A DNA stretch of 64,000 nt from NCBI GenBank assembly GCA_024516035.1, contig CM044957.1, forward strand, positions 3,073,017-3,137,016. The letters run 5' to 3'. The DNA comes from Bactericera cockerelli. Taxonomy: Eukaryota > Arthropoda > Insecta > Hemiptera > Triozidae. Within the stretch, counting starts at the first letter, position 1. The number at the start of each line of letters is the position of its first letter. Made by a program: the position numbers and the translations under genes. The notes under the pieces are model-generated. The model saw nothing but the letters and a program-made list of their open reading frames with translations. It made no database searches and had not been told where the DNA came from. This document shows positions 11,935 through 23,712 of the stretch, in pieces.

Positions 11935-14502
11935 ATGGTGAACTATATTTGTGTGTCTGATAACGACACAGAACAGAACTTGGTAGACTTGCCTCTGGAG
12001 AACAATGACACCCTTTACACATCTACCCTGGCCGCCCAGTTCCCTGGAGCTGTAGGACTCAAGTATCAGGTGAATGGGAGAACCCGAGCAGTCAAGTGTG
12101 TTGATAATCTGCTTTACCCGCCGGAGAATGGTTGGGGAGACCACGTCTACTATTGCGTCTATGGACCAGAAGCTGGTGAGAACCTTTGATTTTTATGTAA
12201 TAATTATCTCTTTAAAGATGCTCTTGGACAGTACAGAATACTTTAAATTTTAGCCTGTCAGAGAGAAAGATCAAATAATGCAAGTTGAAAAAGTGGTGGT
12301 ATGAAAACGTCCATTACGTAGTATTTTTTTAGTTAGTGCAAAACTTTGAATCTTCTTTCTGACACAGTAGTAAAAAAACTCAATTTATCTTAGGAAAATG
12401 CTCCATTTGTTTCAGGAGCTAAGAGAAAAGCTGGCACATCAGACAATGATTCCAAGAAATTCAAGAATACCGAAGAAGACTCATCTGCCTTCTCTTCAGA
12501 TCTGGTAGTCCTGGGACTAGCATGGAAAACCACTGATGACGAACTGAAGCAGTACTTCTCCCAATATGGAGATCTGGAACTAGCCAAGGTTAGAATGAAA
12601 TATAGATATCTCCAATTCTCCACTGATGAAGTTGGAGTGAGAAAACTTAATCTAGAACAAAGACTAGAACTTTTTCTAAGAAATCAGACGAGTCGGATAG
12701 AGAAATCTCTGGCAAAGTCTGATAATACTGAACTGTTTAAAGAACGGAGAGAAAGAATTTAAAATCCACTGCCATTCTCTATGTTCACCAAATTCTTATC
12801 GACTTGATATTGAATGCACAATAAAAGAATGATAAATTTCATGTGATAAACTTCAAAATTTCTAACTAAGATCTAGGTTTAGACATCAACATAAAATATC
12901 AATTATTTTTTCTTGTTATTTTCATTAATCAGGTGAAAACTGACAGAGTAACAGGACGTTCCAAAGGCTTTGGCTTCATTCGGTTCTCGGACCCAGAAGT
13001 GCAGGTCCGTGTCATGCTCAAACGTCACAAGATTGGCGACCGATTTTGCGACATCAGAATTCCCAACTCGAACAAAGTAAGTGGCGAAGTAAGTACAATA
13101 ATCTCCCCGCACCACCAAGTGTTATGTTTATACTATGAAAATAGTATTAACAGTTTTGTGTTTGATACATCTTACATGGATAAAATTGTATGCATGCCCT
13201 AATCCCATGCATAGGCTCCTTCCAACCAATTTCTAGGAACCAAACTTGGATTGAACATTTTACTAGATAATAGTTTTGCGTTTTAGGGTCGAATTATGAA
13301 ACAAGATTGGTAAATCTTAGTCGACGCTATCCCTAAACTTTACTTTGACAACAACTGTAGAGGTCATATCTAAGCCGGGCTTTGTAGCTGTATATTACCA
13401 CTGTGGCGTAAGCCTTGGTGACCGAAAATCTTGTTTTAGTGCAAGGAAAAGTGCACCGATAGTCAAGTGGTTAACGCGCTAGTCTGGTAATCCAAGTAGC
13501 GTAGGGATCCGTTGGTTCGAATCCACATGTGCATGACTTTTTTCATGAATTAAGAGTTTGTGACCAGATAATAATAAGACTATGAAGGTTAGGTGGTAGA
13601 AAATGCTTTGAGAAGTAACCTCGCCTGGTGGTTACCTTCCACTAAAGAGTATTATTATTAAAATACCTCGGTCATCTGATAAAATCCAACGGTCGGCTAC
13701 TAATAATAATTCATATTACGGCCTTTATTCTCCATTTGTCAATCATGTTATAATCCAAACTCACCATTAGGCTGGGTGATTCAATAATTGCTAGCAGGAA
13801 GTGGTAATAGATTTTTCATTGAAAATTAACTTAAAATTAAGGAACTTACGATTTTTTTTATTATTAATTTCAGCCGTTCATGAAGAGTGTGAGGAAAGTG
13901 TTTGTGGGACACTGCACCGAAGACATCTCTGAGCAAGACTTGCAAGACTACTTTGGTAAATATGGTGAAATCACTGACACTTTTATTCCCAAACCATTCC
14001 GTGGTTTTGGCTTTGTGACATTTAATGAGCCTGATGTTGTGGCAGCCTTGACGGGGCGAGACCACACCATCAAAGACACCAAGGTGTTTGTAACGGAGGC
14101 CATCCCGCGTTCCAATGAAAATCCCAAGTTTAGTGGAGGCCAGGGAGGTTTTAGTGGTGGCTTTGATTCAGGGTATGACAGACGGTCTGTGAGTAGATAC
14201 GATAGCTATGGCTCGGGGGGTGGTTACAATAACAAGTGGGGAGGCAGACAGCAGAACAATGACTCCTGGTCCAGCCCAAGTGGTGGCTATGGCAACAGCT
14301 CCGGGGCTATGGTTCTAATGCCGGTAATACATGGAAAGCAGGTGCTGGTACAGGTGGGGCGGACCCAAACTTTATTGCCACGGTAGTGAACCAAGCAGTG
14401 GCGGGGGTGCTCAACAATATCAAGGGGGCTCAACACGCCGCTAGTGGAAGTCCTGGCACAGACTTCTCAAATGATAAGAGGTGGAGCAAATGGGAGAGTT
14501 AA
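11935..14502 (+). CDS. TBPH: TDP-43 orthologue (TBPH/TARDBP), RNA-binding protein, four coding exons, one frameshift
   Basis: Exons 11935-12175, 12416-12588, 12933-13076 and 13874-14502 join in frame. The N-terminal ubiquitin-like domain is residues about 1-80 (LAAQFPGAVGLKY, ENGWGDHVYYCVYG). It is followed by a basic linker (GAKRKAG), then RRM1 (RNP2 LVVLGL, RNP1 KGFGFIRF) and RRM2 (RNP2 VFVGHC, RNP1 RGFGFVTF). The tail is Gly/Ser-rich and ends in a hydrophobic stretch (FIATVVNQAVAGVLNN) and a terminal KRWSKWES. TDP-43 binds UG-rich RNA in the nucleus and controls splicing and mRNA stability. As given, the frame breaks at the GGGG run 14303-14306 and would stop at 14386. One missing base there would carry it to TAA 14500-14502, about 395 aa, close to the family's 414. 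I regard the break as a probable assembly error. Confidence 0.93.
12589..12762 (+). other. Open in-frame extension of TBPH exon 2 into intron 2
   Basis: If the donor GTTAGA after exon 2 is ignored, the RRM1 frame stays open for 57 codons to TAA 12760-12762. The extension is charged and helix-like (VRKLNLEQRLELFLRNQ). Retention would give a truncated TDP-43 that loses the second half of RRM1, RRM2 and the tail. The donor is weak (GTTAGA against GTAAGT), which makes retention more plausible. It may equally be chance. Confidence 0.35.
13286..13438. mobile_element. Short MITE, AATTATGAAACAGG family, in TBPH intron 3
   Basis: The left end GGGTCGAATTATGAAACAAG is matched by an inverted AAAATCTTGTTT end. 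Relatives are at 34,094-34,312, 34,313-34,447, 34,707-34,806 and 39,843-39,987. No coding capacity. Confidence 0.6.
13448..13665 (+). repeat. tRNA-derived SINE, family B, in TBPH intron 3
   Basis: The tRNA-like head has A box AGTCAAGTGGTTAACGC and B box GGTTCGAATCC. The body carries GGTTAGGTGGTAGAAAATGC and the CCTCGCCTGGTGGTTA motif, with an (ATT)n tail. Other copies are at 39,567-39,783 (-), 41,267-41,320 (truncated), 58,346-58,555 and 59,100-59,312. Confidence 0.8.
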
Positions 14503-15892
14503 GCTGAGAGATAGAAGAGCGAATGAGAACAGTGAAGAGAGAACGGGAAGCAAGCTGACACGAGAACTCCTGATCTCATGAGTGGAATTTACTATTTATA
14601 TACTTTATATATTGATTGGAGAATTTTTTAATATTTAGTAGATTTAGTTGTTTGAAGAGTTGAATGTGAATAAGGGAAAGATTTACAATTTTATTTAGAT
14701 GGCTTAAACAAAGAACTTGATGTTAATTGTGACAATGAGAAATAAGACAACTACACATGTGGATTTTTTTCCATGAAGATGTACACACAATTAATAACAA
14801 CTAGGTTTATCAAATAAAAATAATGATTGGAAATCTCAATGGTCAATTTTCATTATTAAAGTATTGCGAAAAATCTGGTTATGGTTTAAAAGGGATTTTC
14901 TTTATGTCAAATATATGAAAAAATTGGGGTTAGTGTTTAGCACATACTAGTTAATTTACAGCAATAATGTGTCCCTTGTACGTTTTTTATCTAATTTTTC
15001 ACTAACTCAAGGTTCGTGTTGTCAATGTCTTTTTCATTCATGACTTCTCTCTGACCACTTTTAACTTTCACAGACATAATTGTTTTCATTATAATTTATT
15101 ATGAAAAAACAAAACAAACGTTGATAAAAAGTTCAAAAAATTTCATTTTTAAAGATTTATAATAATGGTTGCTTGTTGAAGAGTGATGGTTAATGCCTAT
15201 GGCATTCTCTACTGTGGTTTTTACATTGAAATGGTTCATTAGTTAAATTTAGTGTAATTTATACTCCACAATATTGTGTGACTTCTTGAGTATTAAGTTA
15301 TTTTTTTGCTTATATTTCAATTTACAGTTTTGACATTTCAATAAATGAGAGTAATTTTAAAGAGTGAAAACTATCAAAAGTGAATTGAGTGTGTTGATCT
15401 AGTGTTTCATTGCAGGTGTTGAAGATGTTGACTGTTGGACATGGAGAGATCCAGAGCGACTTTAGTTATGTTTAAATGACAGAATTATAGAAGTTTGGGT
15501 TCGATATACAGATTGGTCGAGGGATTTTTTTATCTTTTTAACAGTTAAAAATTTCTTTAACAAATTTTGACATTTTTTTGGCGTTCTCAAAATTTCTACA
15601 AGGTGTCCAAAAGTAGTGAAACAAGCAGCAACGTTCTATTTTTAAATGGAAACCCATATTTTTTATTTAATATTCGAAATCCACGTTACATTTTACTCTT
15701 TTTATTGGACTCCTCACTTGATACTTTAATTAAACGGATCTTTGGTCAACCCCATTGAATCATGGACTTTCCTTTGGAGTAAAAGTGATAGAACCAAGAG
15801 TGTGATAAATCATATTCATGTCAGTGAAGTTTTTCATTTAAAATCACGTTGGACCATCGATTTTGCTATATTTTATACGTCCAGTCCTATTT
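14503..15892. other. TBPH 3' UTR and flank
   Basis: AT-rich, with candidate AATAAA signals at about 14,814 and 15,340. TDP-43 3' UTRs are typically long. No other coding region is seen. Confidence 0.5.
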
Positions 15893-16145
15893 TATACGTG
15901 ACAAGCGGGCTCTCGCCCGCTTTGCGGGCCGAGGCAAGGCCGTGAAAGCAAAAAATCCTTTTTCGCCAATGGCAGGTGTTGTAGTGGGAATTTCGAAAAA
16001 TCCCGTCTTATTGCACATCTAGACTATAAGACAAAGCTACCTACCAAATTTCAGCTTCCTAGGACTTACGGTTTGCGCTGTAGAGCGATGATCAGTCAGT
16101 GAGTGGTCAGTCAGTCAGTGTCTTTGACATTTATATATTAAGATA
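15893..16145. repeat. GC-rich hairpin-bearing repeat with CAGTCAGT tract
   Basis: A sharp island of GC-rich sequence (GCGGGCTCTCGCCCGC followed by TTTGCGGGCCGAGGC, able to fold) leads into a block ending in CAGTCAGTGAGTGGTCAGTC and TATATATTAAGAT. The composition is unlike its AT-rich neighbours. It looks like a complete mobile or interspersed unit, but I cannot assign a family. Confidence 0.4.
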
Positions 16146-16984
16146 ACACCAAAGATTTCATCAATTTGCGTTAGAACTCCAAGCAAAATTTCAAATATGT
16201 ATCTTCAGCCGTTAAAAAAATAAGAGCCACTTTTCGATCACACTGTATATTATCCCAGAAGTCCTATCAAAGGACCTTTAACTTTTGAACCGCTAGAAAG
16301 TGTGGTTTTCAGGTTCCAACCTTGGATGTGTGTGGCTTTTTTCTGAAAAAATTGTCGTTTTCTCAAGAAGTTCAAATGGAATTCTTTACCTTTAATTTAA
16401 TTTTAGCATCATGAGATTCAAAATTCATAGGGCCTTCGCTAGGTCTCTGGACGTACTATATTGTCTATATTTATTCCTTGTTATTTCATTTCATACATGT
16501 AACCCTTGAAATCTCAGGCACATTGGCCTTTTTGTGTAGAATAAATAGATAGAAAGAGTTCTTAATTTACTTTCTAATGCCAAAGAATATTTTCAAAATA
16601 TCTTTCTTGAAAAAAGCTAGAGCATGCTTTGAATATGACTAATATAATTAAATTTTAAGATATACCTTCTTTCTAACTCCATGTTCTGGGTTCTCTTCCT
16701 GAAACTGTTAAAAGTTTTAAAGTTGATTGACTTCTTGAACAAGGTGAATAATAGAGTAAGTGACTATTTATGTCAATGTACCTGCGTGAGAGACTTAAAT
16801 AATCAATTTTATGTTGTTTCTTACAACATACTTGTAATAAGAATCACATCAACTCATAGATTTCAACAGGTTAAATTTAAAAAAATAAAATAAAGAATTT
16901 TTGTAGATTCGTTGATTGTAACATGAAATTCACAAGTTCAAAATCAAGTAAACCGAATTGTGAGAAACGTTTTAGACTTTATCA
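16146..16984. other. Intergenic, no gene seen
   Basis: AT-rich. Short frames only, with no conserved motif or splice context. Confidence 0.4.
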
Positions 16985-17850
16985 GATACAATTTGCGAGT
17001 ATAATCAAATCAAGTGAGTGTTTTTGTGAGAATTCTTGAAGACTTCAACAGATTCAATTTACAAGTAGAAATAAATCAAGTGAGCCTTTTTGTGAGAATT
17101 CTTGAAGACTTCAGCAGATTCAATTTACAAGTAGAAATAAATCAAGTGAGCCTTTTTGTGAAAACTGTTGTAGACTTCAACAGAACTTTCAAGCATAATA
17201 CAGTCAAGTGAATGTTTTCGGGAGAATTTTTGAAGACTGCAACAGGTACAACTTACAAGTAGAAATAAATCAAGTGAGAATTTTTGAAGACTAACATTTT
17301 AACAGATCAACCAGTGAACTGAATTAAATGAAGAGAGCCTTTTCTGAGAATTCCGTAGACAACAGATCATCTCGTGAACTGAATTAAATAAAGAGAGCTT
17401 TTTGTGAGAATCCCTGTAAACTTTAACAGTTGGTAGAACTTACTAGGAAAAATAAATTAAGAGAGCCTTTTTGTGAAAATCCCTAAAAATTTTAACAGAT
17501 AAACCAGTGAACTGCATTAAATAAAGAGAGGCCTTTTGTGAGAATTTCTGTAAACTTGTACAATTTCCTAGCTAAAATAAAAATACAGAGAGCTCTTTTG
17601 TGAGAATCCCTGTAAACTTGTACAATTTCCTAGCTAAAATAAATAAAGAGAGCCCTTTTGTGAGAATTCCTGTAAACTTGTACAATTTCCTAGCTAAAAT
17701 AAATAAAGAGAGCCCTTTTGTGAGAATTCCTGTAAACTTATACAATTTCCTAGCTAAAATAAATAAAGAGAGCCCTTTTGTGAGAATCCCTGTAAACTTG
17801 TACAATTTCCTAGCTAAAATAAATAAAGAGAGCCCTTTTGTGAGAATTCC
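16985..17850. repeat. 60-bp minisatellite
   Basis: About five near-perfect 60-bp units at 17,560-17,850 (core TACAATTTCCTAGCTAAAAT then GAGAGCCCTTTTGTGAGAAT) are preceded by older, shorter and diverged units back to about 16,985. The period is a multiple of three, so both strands look open for about 90-100 codons. The repetitive peptides are a by-product, not evidence for a gene. Confidence 0.85.
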
Positions 17851-19160
17851 GAACAGATGGTAAAAGTGAAAGAGACAATGCATTGGACCGAGTTGAGAAA
17901 GTGTTGGAAGAAAGTTAAATCAGGAGAGCAGCTTGCATTAAGTTTTGAGAGCAACTTGGAGAAGAAGAGATGAGATGTGAGCAGAGGTGTAAGTATTATA
18001 TTTTTGAATTTGACTACTGTGAATGCTTGTTTAGCTATGGGAGAATTTCTCATTTTAATGGGAGAATAGTTGTTTAACTATAGGAGAATTGTTTAAGGGA
18101 ACGTCTTTAAAACCATTTCATATTTTTTTGAAAAAAAAAAAAAACATCAGAAGTGTTAGTAGTATTTTTACAATTTGACTATTGTAAATGCTTCGTTAGT
18201 TTTGAGAGAATTTATCAGTAATTTTGTTTAAGAAAAAAGTTTTTTAAACTGTTTCAAATTTGTTAGAACACAATATCAGCTCTAGAGATACAATTTATCA
18301 CAGTTTTGTCTTGTGAAATCATTGAGACACATACTTGACATCAATTTTGGACCTAACATTTTGTTCATACAATGGTGTCATATAAAAGTAGTTTTGTGAA
18401 TACATACTTGTTAATATTGAGAGTAGATAAGAACTAGTATTTATCTTGTATGTCGGTGATAGTACCAATAAGATGGGATTGAGTAAAAGATAGCAAGTAA
18501 ATCATTCATTTTACTTCCGATAAATTTCTAATCTTAACGGAAGTATTGTGGTCATTTTTTGTTGTTGAAGAAACCGAATGATTCTGGCTCGCACTATTTT
18601 TGTATTTTCTTTTAGAAATTTTGTATTAGAATTTAAATGTCTGTGATTCTTGTGTTATGTTAGCACAGAGTAAGGGTTCATTTTAAATTTTCTCAGTAGA
18701 ATTGTGTCTCTGGTTGCACCTCATGTGAGAGCAGTTGCTCATTTTTAACCTCTTTGACAAGTTCTTAACTTCTTTATTTTTTTTGCTTTTCAGATATACC
18801 AGACAGCATACGTTCTAAGGGCTCGTAGAATACTGACTACCTACTAAATAAGTTTTCATATTTACAATTATGAGATATGATTGGAGTTTGACCTGGGGCA
18901 GCATTCAAAAGTATTCTCATCCAACTATGGCCCAATATTGAAACAAAGGGTGATAGACACTGCTGGTTTCGCTTTGCACAGGTACATATCAGTATTTTTT
19001 AATTTTCTTTAGGGATCTGCCATAAAAGTTTCAAGATTTCAAAAAAAAAAAAAAAAAAAATATTCAAAATGAACATCTCTTTGATATTACACTCTATTTA
19101 TTGGAAAATCACACAAACCTGCTCCAACCTCATCTGGCCTGGATTATATTTTTTTTTTTT

Positions 19161-19320
19161 TAAAGATGAGTGTTTCACAGCCTTTTCAATTTCGTAGCCA
19201 TCAAACAGGAGCTATTGTAGACGCTTGTGGTCTGTGTTGTAGCCTACCCATCCCGTAGTATGCCTCTGATGGGCGAGAAGTGACACAATACTTCCCATTT
19301 AGGTGCTGGGTCAACATGAT
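19161..19320 (-). repeat. tRNA-derived SINE, family A, truncated
   Basis: The 3' half of the family seen at 38,319-38,649 in reverse orientation: GATGAGTGTTTCACAGCC, then GGGCGAGAAGTGACACAATA, then GGTGCTGGGTCAACA. The tRNA-like head is missing. Confidence 0.75.
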
Positions 19321-19603
19321 ATTCACAAGAGCTTGATTTAGAGAGATTGTCACCATCCAAGTTAACCCAGCTAGACGTTACTTAACTTAAGTGATTGTGA
19401 GCTAGTCAATGAGTCATAACCGCTGCTTCACATTCACTGTTTCAAGGTCGTTCACTAAGTCAAAATGAACCATTGCTTTTGTAATAGTTGATGCTGTCTC
19501 ATTACAAGTAATGGTTGACTACCGTGGAAGGATGTCCTAGACGGAAGGACTTTTAGTTGGAAAGCAAACGTACCTCTGAAAGACATTTTTGAATTAAACT
19601 GAC

Positions 19604-19745
19604 CACAGTAGCTTGATTGATTAGGCGACGGACTTGTAACCTGAAGGTCGGTGGTTCAAGTTCCGGTATCAGCCTAGATTTAGTAAAGTGAGTTTGAGTA
19701 GTTTTGACATCACGAAAGTGATTAACATTAATATGACAAGGTGTA
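19604..19745 (+). repeat. tRNA-derived SINE, family C
   Basis: A box-like TAGCTTGATTGATTAGGCG and B box GGTGGTTCAAGTTCC are followed by the body TTAGTAAAGTGAGTTTGAGT. Relatives are at 25,204, 33,632 (-), 55,483, 56,867, 59,338 and 62,375 (-). Confidence 0.75.
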
Positions 19746-20133
19746 ACATTTTTCGAATTATTTTATTTTCTGGACTGAACAAATTTGTACATTTGGTTTT
19801 CAGGTTAGGTATCCACATTACATGAGAGCAGTTTGGTAGAAGAGTTGACTTCATGTCATTGATTGGGATGCCTGTATGTAAAGATTCTCTGATCCCCTTT
19901 GTCAGAGAGATATTTGCATATTTAACAAAAACAACAAAAATCTATGTGGAATCGAAGATTTTGCTATTGGTCGATGAAAGGGCAGAGTGCTATAGTGTAA
20001 TGGGTATATGTTTTCAATGCATGTATTATCCTCCTTTATTTGATAATGCGTCAACATAACAAAAGAACCATAACGACTGCAGAATTCCAGTTAGTACAAA
20101 TAAAGTTAAAGTCCACTATTTGAAATATTACTA

Positions 20134-20398
20134 GAGCCAGCGTCGATGGCATGTTGAATACACCGGTTCCCTTCAGAACACCGAAGTTAAGCGACATCCA
20201 GCGAGGTTAAGACTTGGATGGGTGACCATTCAAATTCTAATTCTCGTGACGCTGGCTTTTCCCGGCCCCACTCAGGCTGGGTGAGGTCAATGTGAGTAGC
20301 AGGTTTGTGAGTTTCCTGCGAATGGAGGGTAAAGCCCCCGTCGTGATATGACCATGGCAGTTGAAAGCGACGTTAAACCCTACTTAAAAAAAAAAAAA
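20134..20398 (+). repeat. 5S rRNA-derived SINE (SINE3 type), complete copy
   Basis: The first 115 bases are recognisably 5S rRNA: ATGTTGAATACACCGGTTCC, then CACCGAAGTTAAGCGACATC, then GACTTGGATGGGTGACCA, which contains the internal promoter region. An unrelated 3' body follows (CCCCACTCAGGCTGGGTGAG, AGTTTCCTGCGAATGGAGGG, GAAAGCGACGTTAAACC) and then poly(A). It lacks the 5S 3' end, so it is a retroposon and not a 5S gene. Body-only or partial copies occur at 9,745, 33,050, 35,440, 36,353, 39,040 and 22,164. Confidence 0.85.
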
Positions 20399-20961
20399 AA
20401 ATATTACTATAAATATAAAAGTAATAAAAAAAACAATTTTTTCAAATTTCTAGCACAATTTGATTTTTAATTTTATTTTAATAATTCATGTTTCAATTTC
20501 AGTAGATTGGACAGTTTGGACAAAAAGTTGTACCTATAAAGTTGATTTTTCACTTGGGCAACTTTCCAAAAGACCAAGAGCATATGGCTTATTATGGGTT
20601 TGCCTAAGCAACATTAAGACATCTTCGAACTCTATTGTAAACAAGTAAACAATGTTGACATTGCTTCAGACTCTGATGCAGTGTTTCAAGACCTCTGCCC
20701 ATTTTTTTAAAATTGATTTTATCATTTATCTACAATGTTTAAGAGCATACAAATTTCCCTCTAAGTACTATGTGTACTTTTACATTGATTTGAAGGTTGT
20801 GGGTTCGAATTCCAGGTGTGTTTGGAATTTTTGTACAAAATATTTTCCGCTTCTGGAATGGACTGTAAGATATTCTACCTTGAGGTCATTCTCCCGCGAT
20901 TCCAGGGTTGATAATTTTTGAAGCATATTGCTTCCTTGTTTACATTGGAGTAATTGGTGTT

Positions 20962-21190
20962 CTAGTCAATAAAACCTTGCCCCTTAATAAAACCAGTGGC
21001 AACATTGTAGCACAGATATTTGTAGCTAGAGACATTGCCTTTATTGCGTCACCAAGTGAGTGAAATATTTGTGTACTAGTCAATAAAACCTTGCCCCTTA
21101 ATAAAACCAGTGGCAACATTGTAGCACAGTTATTTGTAGCAAGAGGCATTGCCTTTATTGCATCACCAAATGAGTGACACATTTCAGTGT
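20962..21190. repeat. Tandem duplication, two units of about 114 bp
   Basis: CTAGTCAATAAAACCTTGCC starts both units (20,962 and 21,076). The units differ at only a few bases (TCACCAAGTGAGTGA against TCACCAAATGAGTGA). No coding meaning is evident. Confidence 0.8.
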
Positions 21191-22163
21191 AGGTATACAT
21201 TAAATGCTCTCCAATTTAATGGACTCATCCACCTGTACGTTACTAAGAAATCTAAAATATTTAACTCTTCATCTACCTTAATAATTTATTTTTTACCAAA
21301 AAATTTCATTGTCAAAAATATGTTGGAAATGTTTGAACAGTTTAAACTACATTTATTGAATTTATCTCGAAGAAATGTTCCTATACTTTTTAATGGTCAA
21401 AAAAGTTTTTGCTACACAATGGAAAAAAAAGTATAGTATTATGTAAAATAATAATTAGGTACAAACGAGTATGTGTATCTAATTTCGGTTTCAATAAATT
21501 CATTGATTTTGTTCTTTAAAAAAATTAATGAAAAGGTCTTAGGTTTTAGGTAGATGGATAGAAAACATAAGAACATGGTGCGAGATAGTAAAAAATGTTC
21601 AATCACTTCTTGAAAAATAAAATCAAAATGATGATAAAGCTTAAAACCTTAAAAAGTAAAATTACATGTCCAGAATATTACAATTTACAATAAATACAAT
21701 AAAACTCTTTTTCGTTAATAATAGGTTTCTTTTACAAAGTTTATCACAAATATGTAGATTATATAATTTACAATAATTCCATGTTGTCCCATTAAACAAA
21801 AAATTTAAAGGTGTCGGTTAAGATATTACAAATAAAGTTCACTATATTTACATTAATTACTTACAGAATTATTTACATTACTGTACAATTATATAGTCAT
21901 CATTTTTGTACCCTATATCATTACAAGACATAATTTAGAATAGATACTTTAGAATCTATATTTAAAGAAAGAAAAAAAAAGTAGAATATCTTGGAACCTA
22001 CAGGGTCTGAAAATTTATTTAGGTCAAGGAACACTTTACCAATAACGCTTTTCGAAAAAATCCAAGTTTTTCTAATATGATGGTATAACTTTCACAAATG
22101 TTGCTTGTAGAATAATCATTTCTTTGGTGAAATTGATCTGAATTCACCAAAATAGTCGAATTA
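21191..22163. other. Intergenic, no gene seen
   Basis: Very AT-rich. The short frames show no recognised motifs. Confidence 0.5.
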
Positions 22164-23712
22164 GTTTTTTTTTTCAAGTGGGGTTTAACGTCGCTTTCAA
22201 ACCTGCTACTCACATTGACCTCACCCAGCCTGAGTGGGGCCGGGAAAAGCCAGCGTCACGAGAATTAGAATTTGAATGGTCACCCATCCAAGTCTTAACC
22301 TCGCTGGATGTCGCTTAACTTCGGTGTTCTGAAGGGAACCGGTGTATTCAACATTAGGGTGGGCCGAAAAAAAAAATCTCAAAAATTGGACACAGCTGAG
22401 TCAAAAGTGGTTGTCAAACAAGCTGAAAATAATAGCTGTGAAGTTTCAGATCGAAATTTCATCATCTTGAGGTTCCACACTCCATTTGAAAATTTTACCC
22501 TCGAAAAAACCTTGAAAAATCTCTATTTGACCAAATTTATTTTAGTTTTAGTTCATTTTTTGCTTTCAATAAACCAATAATAAGTGATCATGGGATTGCG
22601 TCAAATAAATAGTCCACAGAAATTAACAAATGAAAAGTTAAATATTTTTTAATAATTGCTGCCTACCAGAATATGCACAAAACCTGTTAAAAAAATATAA
22701 TCACCGCAACACTACAACACGGGGATGGTTTTTAATGTTTTTGTTTGACGTAAAGAGGTTCTTTCGTGGTAGTTAAAGCACTTACAAACTGTAATATCAA
22801 ACAGAGAAGTTCTAGCATGCTCCAAGAACGATGTTCCCTTTTCCTTTCATAACCCATTTTCGATGCAGGAACTCTCTCCATGTCTTTGTATTTGTCATTG
22901 TAGGCTCTAATCAACCAAATAATTTCTTTGTGGCTCACTACTGGGATGGAAGCTGCCTTCTAAATTTTCTCCATGTCTTCAGACACAGTTTGATTTATGT
23001 CTTTCACCGACGGGTCTTTGGCATTTCCTTTCCATCGCAGATCCTCTCTAACCCACAAAAAGTGGGTGATGAAGCACTCTTCAAAACATTACCTTTAAAT
23101 AAATTTCGCCCACACGTTCCAAAGATGGGACAGGCGGCAGAATTTCTTATGCATTATGACCCATCGAAAATCGAAGGCTCCCCACATTAATCACTACTAC
23201 ACCATATTACACTGATACCAACCAGACCACTACACTGATTATTAATGGGTACGACAAACAACAAGCAAGTTTGCTCTTCACATTCAACTTGAAACCCAGT
23301 AATTCACAAGAATACCAAACGAGATGCGAAGATGGGATTCACAGTGAAATACCATGAATCACAGGGTTCAATCGTCATAATGGCCGAACGCCCTGGGTCA
23401 AAAACATTCCCTTGTCACACAAAAATGTTTCAATGTCCTTTAAAAAAATTCTCACGATAAGCATATTAAATTATGACATTATTTCAATAAAAAATTATGA
23501 GAGATTGACATTTTTCAGGAAAATTACCTTTAATACCAAAAAAATTGAGTGTGGAACCTCAAGATGTTGGAACTATGACCTGTAACTACACCAATTTAAG
23601 TGCTTGCTTATTTGGCAACTATTCCTCACTCAGCCTACCTCAATTGCTTAAAAAAAAAATTTTTTTGCCCAGTTTCGGCCCACCCTATTCAACATGCCAT
23701 CGACGCTGGCTG
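22164..23712 (-). repeat. 5S-derived SINE, minus strand, split by a transposon
   Basis: The SINE runs from a poly(T) at 22,164 through the body and 5S-like head to 22,354, then resumes at 23,688-23,712 with the start of the 5S-like head (CATGCCATCGACGCTGGCT). Part of the 3' body is deleted. The interruption is the hAT-like element at 22,355-23,687. Confidence 0.85.
22355..23687. mobile_element. hAT-like non-autonomous DNA transposon with 8-bp target duplication
   Basis: The ends TAGGGTGGGCCGAAA and TTTCGGCCCACCCTA form 15-bp inverted repeats. The octamer TTCAACAT occurs on both sides (22,347-22,354 and 23,688-23,695) and occurs once in the intact 5S SINE, so it is a true target duplication. 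An 8-bp duplication with short TA-GGG ends fits hAT. P-type elements also make 8 bp, so the superfamily is an inference. Frames inside (for example 22,831-23,190 +) show no transposase motif that I recognise. Confidence 0.8.

Larger units (their letters stand above)
17851..20133. other. Intergenic with SINE fragments
   Basis: Contains a partial ACTTCCGATAAATTTCTAAT repeat at 18,506-18,560 (relative at about 5,076), a poly(A) run at about 19,038-19,057, and the SINE copies listed separately. No gene is recognised. Confidence 0.5.

Noticed and set aside
13450..13530. tRNA genes at the many A-box/B-box pairs
   Set aside because: No copy folds into an intact cloverleaf by eye, and all are followed by shared non-tRNA bodies and A-rich or AT-rich tails, so they are SINE heads.
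14387..14502. A separate small gene after the apparent TBPH stop
   Set aside because: The sequence continues the TBPH Gly-rich tail in another frame after a GGGG run. A frame break explains it better.
17572..17883. Open minus-strand frame of about 100 codons with repeated LYKFTGILTKGLSLF
   Set aside because: Arises from the 60-bp minisatellite, whose period keeps all frames open. The plus strand is equally open, and there is no conservation or start context.
20134..20250. Functional 5S rRNA gene
   Set aside because: Diverges from 5S in the second half, lacks the terminator and is followed by a SINE body and poly(A).
22831..23190. 119-codon frame in the hAT-like element as a transposase
   Set aside because: No RNase H catalytic motif, zinc finger or dimerisation signature. 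The frame is within a short non-autonomous element.
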